DNA of 64,000 nt, from NCBI GenBank assembly GCA_023055425.1, contig JALGPY010000007.1, positions 85,089,136 to 85,153,135 on the forward strand, in the 5' to 3' direction. Positions 1-10,740 of the stretch are shown one piece after another. Each line of letters opens with the position of its first letter. Position 1 is the first letter of the stretch. The position numbers and the translations under genes are program-made. The notes below the pieces were generated by a model, which worked only from the letters and a program-made list of their open reading frames with translations, was not told the DNA's origin and did not search any database. The stretch comes from Linanthus parryae. Taxonomy: Eukaryota > Streptophyta > Magnoliopsida > Ericales > Polemoniaceae.

Positions 1-960
1 ATTTTAAGAAAAAGGCTGATAATTGGTGGACAGCTAACCGAGCAAGACTCTTGGCTCAAGAAGGCTTCAACTGGGAAGCGCTAAAGACAGCAATGAGAAT
101 TGCCTTCTATCCAGAGCATGTCAAGGAGCAGAAGTACGAGGAGTTCATCGCGTTGAAGCAAGGCAACAATTCGGTGACTGAGTACTACGACAAGTTCGTA
201 GAATTGGATAGAATTGGCCCGCTTTGCGGAGGATACAGTGCCTACTGAGGGACGCATGGTCACATGCTTCATAGGCGGTCTCAGGCTTAGTCTTCAGAGA
301 ACTATGCTCACCAGGACCTATGCCACCCTGTCAAAGGCCTATGGCATAGCAGCAAACATCTGGAGGGTCGACCAAACACTGACCCAACAACTGAAGAAGA
401 GAAAGGCAGAAAGTCAAGAGGGTGACAACTATGGACAAGGCAGGGACAACCAAGGTGAAGATAAACGCTTCAAGTCTAGCAATGCTGGGGGGAGTCAGAA
501 CCAACATCAGATGGGGAGGCCTAACCGTCACTACTACTGTAAGAGGTGCATTAGGGACCACCCAGGAGTAACATGTGATGGGACTAGGGTGACATGCGAC
601 TACTGTGGAAACAAGGGCCATAGGATGTACGAATGCAACAAAAGAATCGAAGCAGGGCGTCGCCAGAATGGGAATGGCTTCGGACAGAACAACTGGAATG
701 GAGGGAATTAGCATCGCAACAACAACTATGGAAACGGTGCGTCCGGGTACCAAGGAAATTATCGTGGCAATGGCAATGGCAATGGAGGGCAAAACAGGAA
801 CACAAATGCAAATGCTAACAACAGAGCTGGCAAGGATGGGAACGGAAACAGGGGATATGCAGCTCAGGGCAACAACCAGAGGCCACCTGGTCAAATCTTT
901 GTGATGAGCGAAGAAGAAGCGCGAGCAATAAACAACAAGGAAGGTAAGCGCTCAAACCCT
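1..960 (+). pseudogene. Ty3/Gypsy gag relic (chromovirus-type), 5' truncated by window edge
   Basis: Gag polyprotein fragment of a Ty3/Gypsy retrotransposon; Gag packages element RNA in cytoplasmic particles. The reading starts in one frame (to about 210) with a retrotrans_gag-like stretch (FYPEHVKEQKYEEF, SVTEYYDKF). It continues in a second frame from about 214 with DTVPTEGRMVTCFIGGLR, then two cysteine clusters: CKRCIRDHPGVTC near 538-576 and a CCHC knuckle (CDYCGNKGHRMYEC) at 595-636. The paired clusters fit chromovirus Gag. A 10-bp tandem duplication at 199-218 causes the frame change. A TAG at 709-711 interrupts a long Asn/Gly-rich tail that stays open in the same frame to a TAA at 1033-1035. 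No protease or pol follows, so the element is truncated at both ends. The family is inferred from motifs. Confidence 0.8.
199..218 (+). repeat. 10-bp tandem duplication that breaks gag
   Basis: The unit tagaattgga at 199-208 is repeated at 209-218 with only the last base different. The gag reading moves to another frame exactly here, so the duplication is the likely cause of the frameshift. Confidence 0.7.
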
Positions 961-1017
961 AGTCTATATGCATCCTTCCCGGTCTCTCACGAGCCGGATA
1001 TGAAACGAGGGGGTGTT

Positions 1018-1575
1018 ACAGCCTCCCACAGTTAACCCTCAAAAACACCATTACACCTTTTTTGATGAAAAAATAGCACTTTTGGTCTCTCACAGTTTTC
1101 ACCAATTTTTACATCAGATAGTTATTTCACCATTTCATCAAATTTAGAGAAATGTATTTTTGGCCTCATACAACAAATCATCAAATTTATCACCAAATCA
1201 TGAATTCCATAACTATTAAAATAAAATTACAAAAAATTTATTACCAAAACAATATTACACAAAATTCCAAAATGATTAAATAACAGTTCAAAAAATCTAA
1301 TGATGAGTAACACTGCAAGGACCAACTAACTTTTGGAAAAGCAACAAGCAGACTTCGTTCATCTCCAATAACGAAGGGAATCACGTGCAAATTTGTTGGT
1401 AATTATTAGGCAAGAGAAATTGGCTATGAAAAAAAGGAGCTCGACTTAAAGCAACATGCAAAATAATTACCATTTCATTGGTGATTTGATGATTTGGTGA
1501 TTTGTTGTGGGAGGTCAAAAACACCAAATTTTACCATCAAATATAGGATTTGGTGCACTGTGGAAGATGCTCTTA
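1018..1575. mobile_element. MITE-like element with long imperfect inverted repeats
   Basis: AT-rich non-coding block. The left arm (about 1081-1205; gcctcatacaacaaatcatc) matches, imperfectly and in inverted orientation, the right arm (about 1478-1575; reverse complement gacctcccacaacaaatcac). Both outer ends carry a ccacagt motif (near 1025 and near 1560). There is no coding capacity. Exact termini and a target duplication are not clear, so superfamily (hAT-like is possible) and limits are uncertain. It abuts the end of the gag relic and one copy of a direct repeat. Confidence 0.4.
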
Positions 1576-1587
1576 GCCTCCTTTTTT

Positions 1588-1895
1588 GTCACACTGCTAT
1601 TCAATTGATGATTTTCACGCCATTCAATCATTTTCTTCCGCGACATCTCGTCATGTAATTGTATTTGAGATAAAGAAAACATATTCATTTAATAAATACT
1701 TGTTGTCAATTCCCAATTTCTACTTTTATGCAGCCTGATCGTGAAGAAACAGAATTTTCTTGTGTATAGTGTTCAGGAAGAAATAATGAGTCACATAATC
1801 ACATAAACAAAGATGTAAATGTACCAATTTCAACTTTCAGTCGAGCACGCACCAGAAGAACTAGTGTGTCGTATGTCAATATGTTATTTTGCAGG
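1588..1895. repeat. Diverged direct repeat, copy A
   Basis: About 300 bp resembling 5067-5347 plus 13852-13890. Shared landmarks in the same order are gattttcac, taattgtatttgag, aaagaaa, tttctacttttatgcag, gatgtaaatgta, tttcag and tgttattttgc. Copy B adjoins a GAPN exon, so copy A may be a second, more decayed GAPN intron or upstream segment. Similarity is by eye, roughly 75-80%. Confidence 0.5.
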
Positions 1896-2329
1896 AGTGT
1901 TTCCAGAATATAAGAACAACAAGTTGTAAATTTGAGGAAAGTTTAAAATATTGCGTACTAGATTAAAGATCATAGATCGTGAAGTCAAGCAGTAATATTC
2001 ATAGAAAACGTCTAATCGTGCCCTAGGTAGATTTTGCCTTTCCTGACAGTCGGTCCACACATTTTGTAGCCCAAGTCATGCTCAGTCAAGAGGCCTTTAC
2101 GGACGAACAACAAAGGAACCCTTGGGAGAGTCTTGCGTATCTCAGTTATCATTGAATTACCTTCATCACATATCATAAACACACATGCTTAGGTAGAAAT
2201 CTCAGTTATTACGTCTCTCATATCCTTGTTGCTCAAAAGAGGCACAATACACAACAACCGCAGGAGGCTAAATTAATAACATCATTTCTTGATCGCACTT
2301 CTAGCTAGATATTACAACAACAAATACAC
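1896..2329. other. Unassigned AT-rich stretch with one short exon-like open frame
   Basis: No recognised gene. On the minus strand about 2030-2190 is open for roughly 58 codons (contains MITEIRKTLPRVPLLFV and LGYKMCGPTVRKGK) and ends at a TGA or TAG. I do not recognise the peptide and it is not part of GAPN. It could be an exon fragment or chance. Confidence 0.3.
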
Positions 2330-2462
2330 TCAACAGAAGCTGATGACAGTGGTCTTCAAGTTGATGACAGTGGTATTCACTTTGTTCATCATGTTATTTC
2401 TCTTTGTGATGCCTTGAGACCCAATTCCACTGTCCTTCAATCCCTATAATCCCTGAAAAAAC

Positions 2463-2490
2463 AAAAAAAAAAAAAAAAAAAAAAAAAAAA
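2463..2490. repeat. Poly-A tract (28 A)
   Basis: Uninterrupted run of A on the plus strand. On the minus strand it is a poly-T tract just upstream of the last GAPN exon acceptor, so it is best read as an expanded intronic pyrimidine tract rather than a retrogene tail. Confidence 0.8.
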
Positions 2491-2974
2491 CGTTAAAGAG
2501 ACGGGAAATCCTATAGTTTATTGAATTTATGATAATTTTCAGGAGAGGCCGGATTTATAGTAAGGAACTTCTGTACAGAAAATACTAAAACATCGTCGTT
2601 TCAGCCCGAAATATCAAATTAAGGAAATTTTAGAAATTTCATGCTGACATTTCAGATGAGGTTTTAAAATTCCAAATGACTTCTGAACTCCTGATTTGAA
2701 GCTTATAGTTTTAAGTGAGATTCTATTTTGAGAGAATAGTTTAGGCTTCAAAAAATCCTGATAATGATATCATGGGTAAAAATTTCAAGATTTTAAACTT
2801 CTAGAGCTGTATAGTCACCTGAAAAGGAAAATTATCCGGGCCACGAACAGGCGCATAGTTAATCTGAATAGTCCCAGTCTCCATGGCCTCGCTGATCAAG
2901 ATGGCCTTGTTGATGTCCTTTTTGAAAACACCTCCTTGCATTTCGATCACATTTAGCTACACTAATTCTAAATA

Positions 2975-3433
2975 TGTTATGAATTGGTGATCAAAACCTA
3001 GCTTGAATTGGAAAAGCAACAAGCAAAGGAGGAAATGGAATCGAAGTTGCTGAAATTGGTTCTGTAACTAGGTCATGCGACCTACTAATTAGGTCGTGCG
3101 AACTAGTCTGAGTAGGTCCTGCGACCTAGTTCGGGTTGGACATTTTTTGGAATTGTTTCCTTGTTCGTTTTGGAAACATTCTGGACGATGCTTTGGTCAC
3201 AAGTCAGTAGTATAGTCCTATATACAGGTGTAGGACTCTTCTATTGATAAGTGTGGTTAATTGTATTGGTCTCTCATCAATAAATTGGGTTGTTATGGTC
3301 GTGGATGTAGCTTGTCTCAAAACTAGTGAACCACGTTAAATATTTGCGTATTGTTCTTCATCTTTTTCTTCGTTCATCGTTTCTTCTTGATTCCTAACAA
3401 GTGCTATCATCGCTCCCGCATCCTTTTCTAACA
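2975..3433 (+). repeat. 5' LTR of the non-autonomous element
   Basis: 459 bp, TGTTAT...CTAACA. It contains three hairpin-like units of the form taggtc-n4-gaccta between 3069 and 3130. The downstream border carries the primer site. Confidence 0.85.
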
Positions 3434-3436
3434 AGT

Positions 3437-3452
3437 TGTATCAGAGTCTGGT
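3437..3452 (+). other. Primer-binding site (tRNA-iMet type)
   Basis: tTGTATCAGAGTCTGG starts 3 bp after the LTR end and resembles the plant initiator-Met site TGGTATCAGAGC with a few mismatches. Confidence 0.7.
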
Positions 3453-3513
3453 TGTTGGGTTAGGGTTTGTTGGTGAGGAGTGATGAAGAATTCGTTCTTG
3501 ATACGCCGACCAA

Positions 3514-3611
3514 ATTCCTTATTGTGGGAACTATTGAGTTCCTTATTGTGGGAACTATTGAGCGCTTTTTTGTTGGATCTATCGGGTTCCTTATTGGGGG
3601 AGCTATTGGGT
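3514..3611 (+). repeat. Imperfect ~24-bp tandem repeat inside the non-autonomous element
   Basis: The unit ttccttattgtgggaactat occurs twice back to back and then as two diverged copies. In one frame it encodes a repeated FLIVGTIE-like block. There is no known domain. Confidence 0.65.
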
Positions 3612-4456
3612 TCTTTGTCATGGAGCATCGGACGCGCATTTCAGCGCAAATTTGGGGGTTCCCTGCAATTGGCGTTCCGGCGCAATCGGGCTTCCAACAT
3701 GGAGCATTGGGAATGTGGATCTCAACCGGGCTCATCCGTTTCAAGAACTCATAAGAGTTGGAGCATCGACATGGAGAAATCTTGTTCGGGCCGCTAGGAG
3801 GATTCAAGTCAAGGTGGAGACGACTCGAGTCAACTGGCGGATTTGCCTTGTGGCATGGAGCAATTGACGTGTCTTGTTGGCACATGATTGATTGGTGATG
3901 CGTTATTGGGCGCGGATTGGTTGTTTACATGTTATTGAGAACGTATTGATTGGCGGCGTGTTACTGCGCGCGCACTGATTGTTGGCACGTTATTGGGCGT
4001 CTCTCGGTTGGCGTCTTGGTGCGGTAAGTTTGCAACGCAATTGGCATAACTTGATTGATGGGCACTTTTGTCATTAAGTGTCATTGTAATTACGTTTGGG
4101 AGATGCATTGTTTCGTGGTGCATTAGGGTGTGTTAATTGAGACACACGAGTCTCTGCGTTTATTGAGACGCAAAGACGCGCTTGTTGTGGCGCATAGTGA
4201 ATGTATTCCAATACCGCAAATTTGTGAATACATTCTATCGGTTGATTGGTCGATCGTTTCAATTTGGGTGGAGCGCTTCGAGTTTGATTGTTGGAGGTGC
4301 AACCAAAATTGGCATGTTCGTTGAAAGGACGGATGGGAATTGGAGAAACAATTTGGTGAATTGGGTGGAGGCGTTCTTGATCGAGAGACGCATTCACAAC
4401 TGGATTGATCAGAGCATTGGATTGATTGCTAGGGAGTTTGGATCAAGGTGGAGATT

Positions 4457-4899
4457 TGTTATGAATTTGTGATCAAAACCCTAGCTTGAATTGGTGAAGC
4501 AACGAGCAAAGGAGGAAAGGGAATCAAAACCCTAGCTTGAATTTGGTTCTGTAACTAAGTCGTGCGACCTAGTCTGAGTAGGTCATGCGACCTAGTTCAG
4601 GCTGAGCAGTTTTTGGAGTTGTTTATTTGTTCGTTTTGGAAACGTTTTGGACGATGCTTTGGGCACAAGTCAGTAGTATAGGCCTATATATGGGTGTATG
4701 ACTCTTCTATTTATAAGTTTAGTTAATTGTATTGGTCTCTCATCAATAAATTGGGTTATTTTGGCCGTGGATGTAGCTAGTCTAAAAACTTGTGAACTAC
4801 GTTAAATCTTTGTGTGTTGTTCTTCATCTTGTTCTTCGTTCCTCGTCTCTTCTTGATTCCTAACAAGTGGTATCATCTCTTTCGCATCTTTTTCTAACA
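4457..4899 (+). repeat. 3' LTR of the non-autonomous element
   Basis: 443 bp, colinear with 2975-3433 but carrying two rather than three taggtc/gaccta units (4557-4600), which accounts for most of the length difference. Many substitutions separate the two LTRs, so the insertion is old. Confidence 0.85.
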
Positions 4900-5066
4900 A
4901 AATACTACTCCTACAAGTAGTTTTCATGATGGAATGGGAGTTTTCTTATGTTACATGTAAGCCAAAGTTGCTGGCATTGTAGTGATGAATGCCTTCTACG
5001 ACAGAATTGATTCTAATGACAGGAAAAATAGGACCAAAAGGTTCCCCCCACGCGATCCTCATGTCA

Positions 5067-5347
5067 GATTATTGATAATTTTCACACGTTCAATCAGTTA
5101 CTTCATCGACATCTAATCATTTAATTGTATTTGAGTTAAAGAAAGCGCATTCTTTTAATACATACTTGTTTCCGATTCCCGATTTCTACTTTTATGCAGC
5201 GTGATCGTTACAAATCAAAATTTCCGTCTATAGAGTTCCAGAAAAACTAATGAGTCATGGACAGAATTACGGACACCAACATAAGATGTAAATGTAAGAA
5301 TTTCAGCTTTCAGCCGAGTACATACAACTAAGTCGTGGAGAAAAAGG
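5067..5347. repeat. Diverged direct repeat, copy B (continues at 13852)
   Basis: Same ~300-bp repeat as 1588-1895. It is interrupted at 5347 by the Angela-like Copia, and the homology resumes at 13852 (ttaatgttattttgct), which independently confirms the insertion point. It directly precedes a GAPN exon on the minus strand. Confidence 0.5.
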
Positions 5348-6778
5348 TGTAGGGTTTTGATTCATGGATCGCGCAAACGGAAGCATAATCAAACAAACAA
5401 CCATGCAAAACCCTCCAAGGATCACAAGTCTAGATGCATAACGATAGTGAAGGTAAGAAATCATAAACACACCTTTGGGTTCTCCTTGATGACTTCAAAC
5501 ACGAATAGTGTCACGTTCTCTATAGTTGATCCACGCCTAGAGTTGATCCTAGGTCTCCAATCTCCTTGGTTCTAGCCCGGAATGAGAGGAGGGTGAAGGA
5601 ATCACGAAAAACGAGACACAAAGAGGGGTTCGGCCCTCTTGTGGCGTCGGGGACGAGGGGGCGGCGGCAAGGGGGGCGGTGTCCTCCTTGTTGCTTGCTC
5701 TCTCTCTCCTTGGTTCTCTCCCACTCTTGTTATGTTCTCTTTAGAGCATAAGTTATAAGGAAGGAAGGAAGGAGGGTCCTTTATATAGTCCAACAACTCC
5801 TTGTTAACTACCTAAAGGACTTATTCTAGTCCTACTAGAATTCAATTTAGTCCCTTCCTTGCAAATTAGTCCCTACTAAGTTTGCAAGGGTTTGCAAAGT
5901 GATCCTTCTAATTAATTAATCCAATTAATTAATTCCCAAATCTAGTACAACTCTATATAGCGTGTGACCCCATAGGTTCTATCTAGTTGGTAGCAACTCT
6001 TTGCTAATATGGAGCGGTTTCTAGCAAAACATCCATTCTAGCTAACTAATAGAATAGTCATCTAGACAACCTTGTACAAGTAATTGTCTCATCCCTTTGC
6101 CTCCATATCCGGATTGGACACGAGACATACAAGTCACACTCGTATATCCAATCCCTAGTTTCTCGATCCATGGAATAGCCTTATTCGTGCAAATAACATC
6201 AATATCACATATATTGATTTATTTGAGTCTGGCCAGACATTCTATAAGCACTATCCTTCGAGTGGCCTTGGATATTTGTTCCCGTTATGTGGGAGGGGAA
6301 AATCCTCTCTACGTCCACTACGATTTCTAAGCTTGCTTCTCATTGTATCCAGTACACGCCTTTATAACTACCCAGTTACGGTGTAGCGTTTAACGCTACC
6401 AAGATCACAATGATCCACAACTAGAATATCTAGTGACTTCAAGTCTAAGGATGACAATACCATTGTACCCGAGAAGCACTTGTGACTTAACATAACGTGT
6501 ATGTAGCCTTCTCGGTGATGGGTCAATCCAGTGCAACATTCCGTAATGCACACCTATGTGTTGGATCGTGATATCTTCATATCAATCCAACCCCATACTA
6601 GTCTATAGATGATTGTCCCATTTAATCATTATACTTGACTAGGGATATTTAAGATAAACAACACGATTGTAAATCTAAGGACTTCATTATATTAAATATC
6701 CAATAAATAATAAATGAATTTCTAGCCAATTACAAATTCATACTAAACTAGATTGCCTCTAGGGCATCTATTCCAACA
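5348..6778 (-). repeat. 3' LTR of Angela-like copy 1
   Basis: 1,431 bp. On the plus strand it starts TGTAGGGTTTTG and ends TTCCAACA. It adjoins the gag-pol end across a short purine-rich (minus strand) tract at 6779-6792. Confidence 0.93.
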
Positions 6779-6792
6779 GTCTCCCACTTGCA

Positions 6793-9700
6793 CTAGAGCC
6801 AATCTGCCGCATCTCGTATGCCCATACTCCTAGTGTGCCCTTCATGCTTCCACTGCGTGAGAGGCTTTGTAAGCGGGTCTGACAGATTATCATCTGTAGG
6901 AATCTTGCATATCCGAACGTCTCCTCTATCGATAATATCTCGAATCAGATGAAACTTCCTGAGCACATGCTTGGACTTCTGGTGCGATCTAGGTTCCTTT
7001 GATTGCGTGATCGCCCCAGTGTTGTCACAGAAAAACTCCACTGGATCCGCAATGCTAGGGACCACACCAAGTTCAGAAACAAACTTTCTGATCCAAACAG
7101 CCTCCTTTGCTGCGCCATTTGCAGCAATGTACTCAGCCTCTGTTGTAGAATCAGCTACCGTCTCTTGCTTGGAACTCTTCCAGCTCACCGCTGCTCCATT
7201 CAGGCAAAACACATATCCCGACTGTGATCTAAAGTCATCTCTGTCGGTTTGGAAGCTTGCATCAGTGTAACCCCTTACACGCAACTCTTCCTCACCGCCA
7301 AACATCAAGAAAGCATCCTTAGTTCTTTTCAAGTACTTTAGGATGTTCTTGACAGCAATTCAGTGACTCTCACCCGGATTTGATTGGTATCTGCTTGTCA
7401 TACTCAAGGCATATGACACATCTGGTCTAGTACATAACATGGCGTACATGATAGATCCTATGGCCGAGGCATAGGGAATATTACTCATGCGTTCCTTCTC
7501 AATCTCATTGGAAGGACAACCACTCTTCGAAAGAGCGATTCCATGTGACATGGGCAAGAATCCCTTCTTGGAATCTTGCATGTTGAACCGTTTCAACACC
7601 TTGTCAATATATGTACTTTGACTTAGGCCTAGCAACCTTTTAGATCTATCTCTATAGATCTTTATACGGAGTATATAGGCTGCTTCCCCTAAGTCCTTCA
7701 TTGAGAAACACTTTCCTAGCCAATCTTTCACAGATTGCAGCATGGGAATGTCGTTTCCAATGAGTAGTATGTCATCCACATACAAGACCAGAAAAGCTAC
7801 AGAGCTCCCACTAACCTTCTTGTAAACACAAGACTCATCTTCGTTTCTGATGAAGCCAAACTCTTTGACCACTTCATCAAAACGTCGATTCCAACTCCTA
7901 GAAGCTTGCTTTAATCCATAAATGGATCGTTGCAGTTTACAGACTTTGTTGGCTTGCTTTGGATCCTCAAAACCCTCTGGCTGTATCATATACACATCCT
8001 CGAGGAGATTCCCATAAAGGAATGCTATTTTGACATCCATCTGCCAAATCTCATAGTCGTAGTATGCTGCAATCGCAAGTAGGATTCGGATGGATTTAGT
8101 CATAGCGACTGGTGAAAAGGTTTCATCATAGTCAATACCATGAATCTGTCTGAATCCTTTAGCCACAAATCGGCCCTTATAGGTAATCACATTACCATCC
8201 ATGCCGATCTTCTTCTTGAAGACCCACTTGCACACTATGGGCCGCGCCCTATCAGGTGGTTCCACCAAAGTCCATACTTTGTTGGTATACATGGATTCCA
8301 TCTCGGATCTCATGGCCTCAAGCCACTTCTGCGAGTCTGGGCCATTCTTGGCCTCCTCATAGGTAGTAGGCTCATCATCTATGAGCATCGTGTCACCGGA
8401 ATCAGTCACGAGAAGTCCGTACCTCTCGGGTTCCTGGCGCACTCTACTAGATCTACGAAGCTCTTGTGTTACCTGAACAGGTGGATCCACAACTGCTTGT
8501 GATTCCTGTTCATGTTCCATAATCGGTTCAGTGACTTGTGGTTCTTGAACTTCTTCAAGTTCTACATTCCTCCCACTTGCTTCTTTAGAGACAAACTCTC
8601 TTTCTAGAAACACGCCGGTCCGAGCAACAAACACTTTGTTCTCAGTTGGATTGTAGAAATAGTATCCCTTAGTTTCCTTAGGGTACCCCACGAATTTACA
8701 CTTATCCGATTTAGGCCCTAGCTTGTCTGATTGTAAACGTTTTACATAGACATCGCAGCCCCAAATCCTCATGAACGACAGTGTGGGACGCCTCCCACTC
8801 CACATCTCATATGGTGTCTTCATGACTGATTTAGATGGAACACGGTTAATGGTGAAAGCTGCACTTAATAGAGCGTAGCCCCAAAATGATAATGGAAGAT
8901 CGGTTTGACACATCATAGACCGAACCATATCCAATAGGGTTCGATTCCTCCTCTCTGACACGCCATTCCATTGTGGCGTTCCGGGTGGACTGAGTTGGGA
9001 CACGATCCCACACTCTCTAAGATAGTCGTCAAACTCTTGGCTCAAGTATTCTCCTCCACGATCCGATCGTAGAGCCTTGATACTTTTGCCAAGTTGCTTC
9101 TCTACTTCATTCTTGAATTCTTTGAACATTTCAAAGGATTCGGATTTTGCCCTCATAAGGTACACAAATCCATATCTACTGTAATCATCAGTAAACGTAA
9201 TGAAGTAGACATAACCACCCCTGGCAGGCGTGGCAAATGGCCCACACACATCGGTATGTATGAGTGCCAATGGCTCACTAGTCCTCTCACCTTTCTTATT
9301 GAAAGGGGACTTTGTCATTTTTCCCAATAAACAAGCCTCACATGTCTCATATGATTCAAAATCAAATGAGTCTAGTAATCCATCCTTATGGAGTCTAGAT
9401 ACACGTTTCTCATTTATGTGGCCTAAACGACAATGCCATAAATAAGCAGGATTTAAATCATTTATTTTAATCCGCTTGGTATTAATGTTGTAGACAGGAT
9501 TACTTAGATCAAGGACATAAAGTCCATTAAATAATTGCGCACTAAAATAGTGAATATTATTCAAATAAAAGGAACAACAATTGTTCTTTATTGAAATAAT
9601 AAAACCATCCTTGTCCAAACAAGAAATAGAAATAATGTTTCTGCTCATAGCAGGCACAAAATAGCAATTATTTAATTCTAAAACTAATCCTGAAGGCAGA

Positions 9701-10740
9701 GATAGCTCGCACACGCCTATGGCCAACGCAGCAACCTTTGCTCCATTCCCAACGCGCAGATCTACCTCCCCTTTAGCCAATCTTTTACTTCTCTTTAGAT
9801 CCTGCATATTTCGACAAATATGAGATCCACATCCAGTATCTAATACCCATGATGTAGAGACAGTTAAATTGACATCTACAACAATACCTGGTGGTGGTGG
9901 AATCACTATTCCAAGCCTCTTGTCCTCCAGATATTTTGGGCAGTTCCTCCTCCAGTGTCCAGGTTGACTACAGTAGTGACATTCACCCTTAGTCACGACC
10001 TTGGCTATGGCACCAACAGGCTCAAGGGCTTGTTCCTTGGTCTTGGCAACTGACTTGCCTTTTCCCTTGGAGGAAGAGGCAAACTTTTTGCCCTTTCCTT
10101 TATGCCCCATCATAATGGCCTTGCCCTTACCCTTGTTGATGCTCTGTTCAGCCGTCCTCAACATGTTGAGCAAATCTGGCAGTGGTTTAACGATCTCGTT
10201 CATGTTATAGTTCATAATGAACTGTCCATAACTTTCGGGCAACGATTGCAACACGAGATCGGTTGCCAACTCTTGGCCGACCGGGAACCCAAGCCGGGCG
10301 AGATTCTCCAAGTACCCGATCATTCGGAGTACATGGGGTCCCACCGGGTTCCCTTCTGCCAGATGACATTTGAACAGTGCCTTTGAGACCTCATACCTCT
10401 CTACCCTCGCCTGCTCTTGGAAGAGCTGCTTTAGATGTTCGATCATATCGACAACATTCATGTTCTCATGTTGCTTCTGAAGCTCAGAGGTCATGGTGCA
10501 AAGCATTAGGCAGGCCGCATCATTAGCGTCATCAACACGCTTTTGATACGCCTTTAAGGCAGCAGGTGTCTGATTCTCTGGACCTTCTGGAACATGCTCC
10601 TCTATTGCGTACAGCTTCTTCTCTTGCTTGAGAACAATTCTCAAGTTTCTGTACCAATCAAGAAAGTTGGTTCCAGAGAGCTTGTCCTTCTCAAGGACAG
10701 ATCGTAGGGAATGTTGTGAACTCGATGAGTTGTTTGCCAT
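6793..10740 (-). pseudogene. Copia gag-pol polyprotein, copy 1 (one nonsense codon)
   Basis: Single-frame Gag-protease-integrase-RT-RNase H polyprotein of about 1,315 codons, made in the cytoplasm for particle assembly, reverse transcription and integration. The start is taken as the ATG at 10740 (MANNSSSSQHSLRS), just after the leader. Order by approximate residue: Gag 1-245; CCHC knuckle CHYCSQPGHWRRNC ~252; aspartic protease WVLDTGCGSH ~300; GAG-pre-integrase WHCRLGHINEKR ~445; integrase with D (HTDVCGP) ~495, D (RSDRGGEY) ~560 and E (SERRN) ~595; RT with VLYVDDILLIG ~987; RNase H with DASFQTDRDD and TEAEYIAA near the C-terminus. A TGA at 7360-7362 stands where copy 2 has a Trp codon; the frame is otherwise open to the TAG at 6793-6795. 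Gag-pol is therefore truncated before RNase H. Confidence 0.95.

Larger units (their letters stand above)
2975..4899 (+). mobile_element. Non-autonomous LTR retrotransposon (TRIM/LARD-like), 1.93 kb
   Basis: Two direct LTRs (2975-3433 and 4457-4899) begin TGTTA and end TAACA and enclose a ~1.0-kb interior. The 5-bp target duplication AAATA is perfect at 2970-2974 and 4900-4904. A tRNA-iMet-like primer site lies just inside the left LTR, which sets plus orientation. A purine stretch (ggtggagat) precedes the right LTR. The interior encodes no recognisable gag or pol domain, only a short open frame over an imperfect repeat, so mobilisation must have relied on proteins from another element. It sits in an intron of the GAPN relic. 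Confidence 0.88.
2330..5068 (-). pseudogene. GAPN: GAPN (non-phosphorylating glyceraldehyde-3-phosphate dehydrogenase, ALDH11A) 3' relic, three exons
   Basis: In plants GAPN is a cytosolic aldehyde dehydrogenase that oxidises glyceraldehyde-3-phosphate to 3-phosphoglycerate with NADP+. Reading the minus strand: an exon at about 5065-4955 (DMRIAWGEPFGPIFPV, EGIHHYNASNFGL); an exon at about 2942-2819 (FKKDINKAILISEAMETGT, APVRGPDNFPFQ) ending in CAG|GTGA; and a last exon from 2443 (GLKDSGIGSQGI, VNTTVINL) after a poly-T tract and a TAG acceptor. This is the C-terminal ~110 residues of a ~496-residue family. Decay is clear. Both splice sites flanking the upper intron look mutated (CAT|GT and AA acceptor), a 22-bp tandem repeat at the 3' end replaces the usual C-terminus, and upstream exons are absent. 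A 1.9-kb LTR element (2975-4899) sits inside the upper intron. Gene identity is from memory of the family sequence; confidence is high because three consecutive exons are in order. Confidence 0.88.

Noticed and set aside
2463..2490. Poly-A tail of a processed GAPN retrocopy
   Set aside because: The tract is inside an intron between two exons with recognisable splice sites and on the wrong strand for a tail.
3460..3885. Overlapping frames on both strands inside the non-autonomous LTR element
   Set aside because: They follow the tandem repeat and lack any Gag or Pol motif.
8140..8502. Plus-strand frame of 120 codons within Copia copy 1, mirrored in copy 2
   Set aside because: It lies opposite RT coding sequence and is conserved only because the two copies are near-identical.
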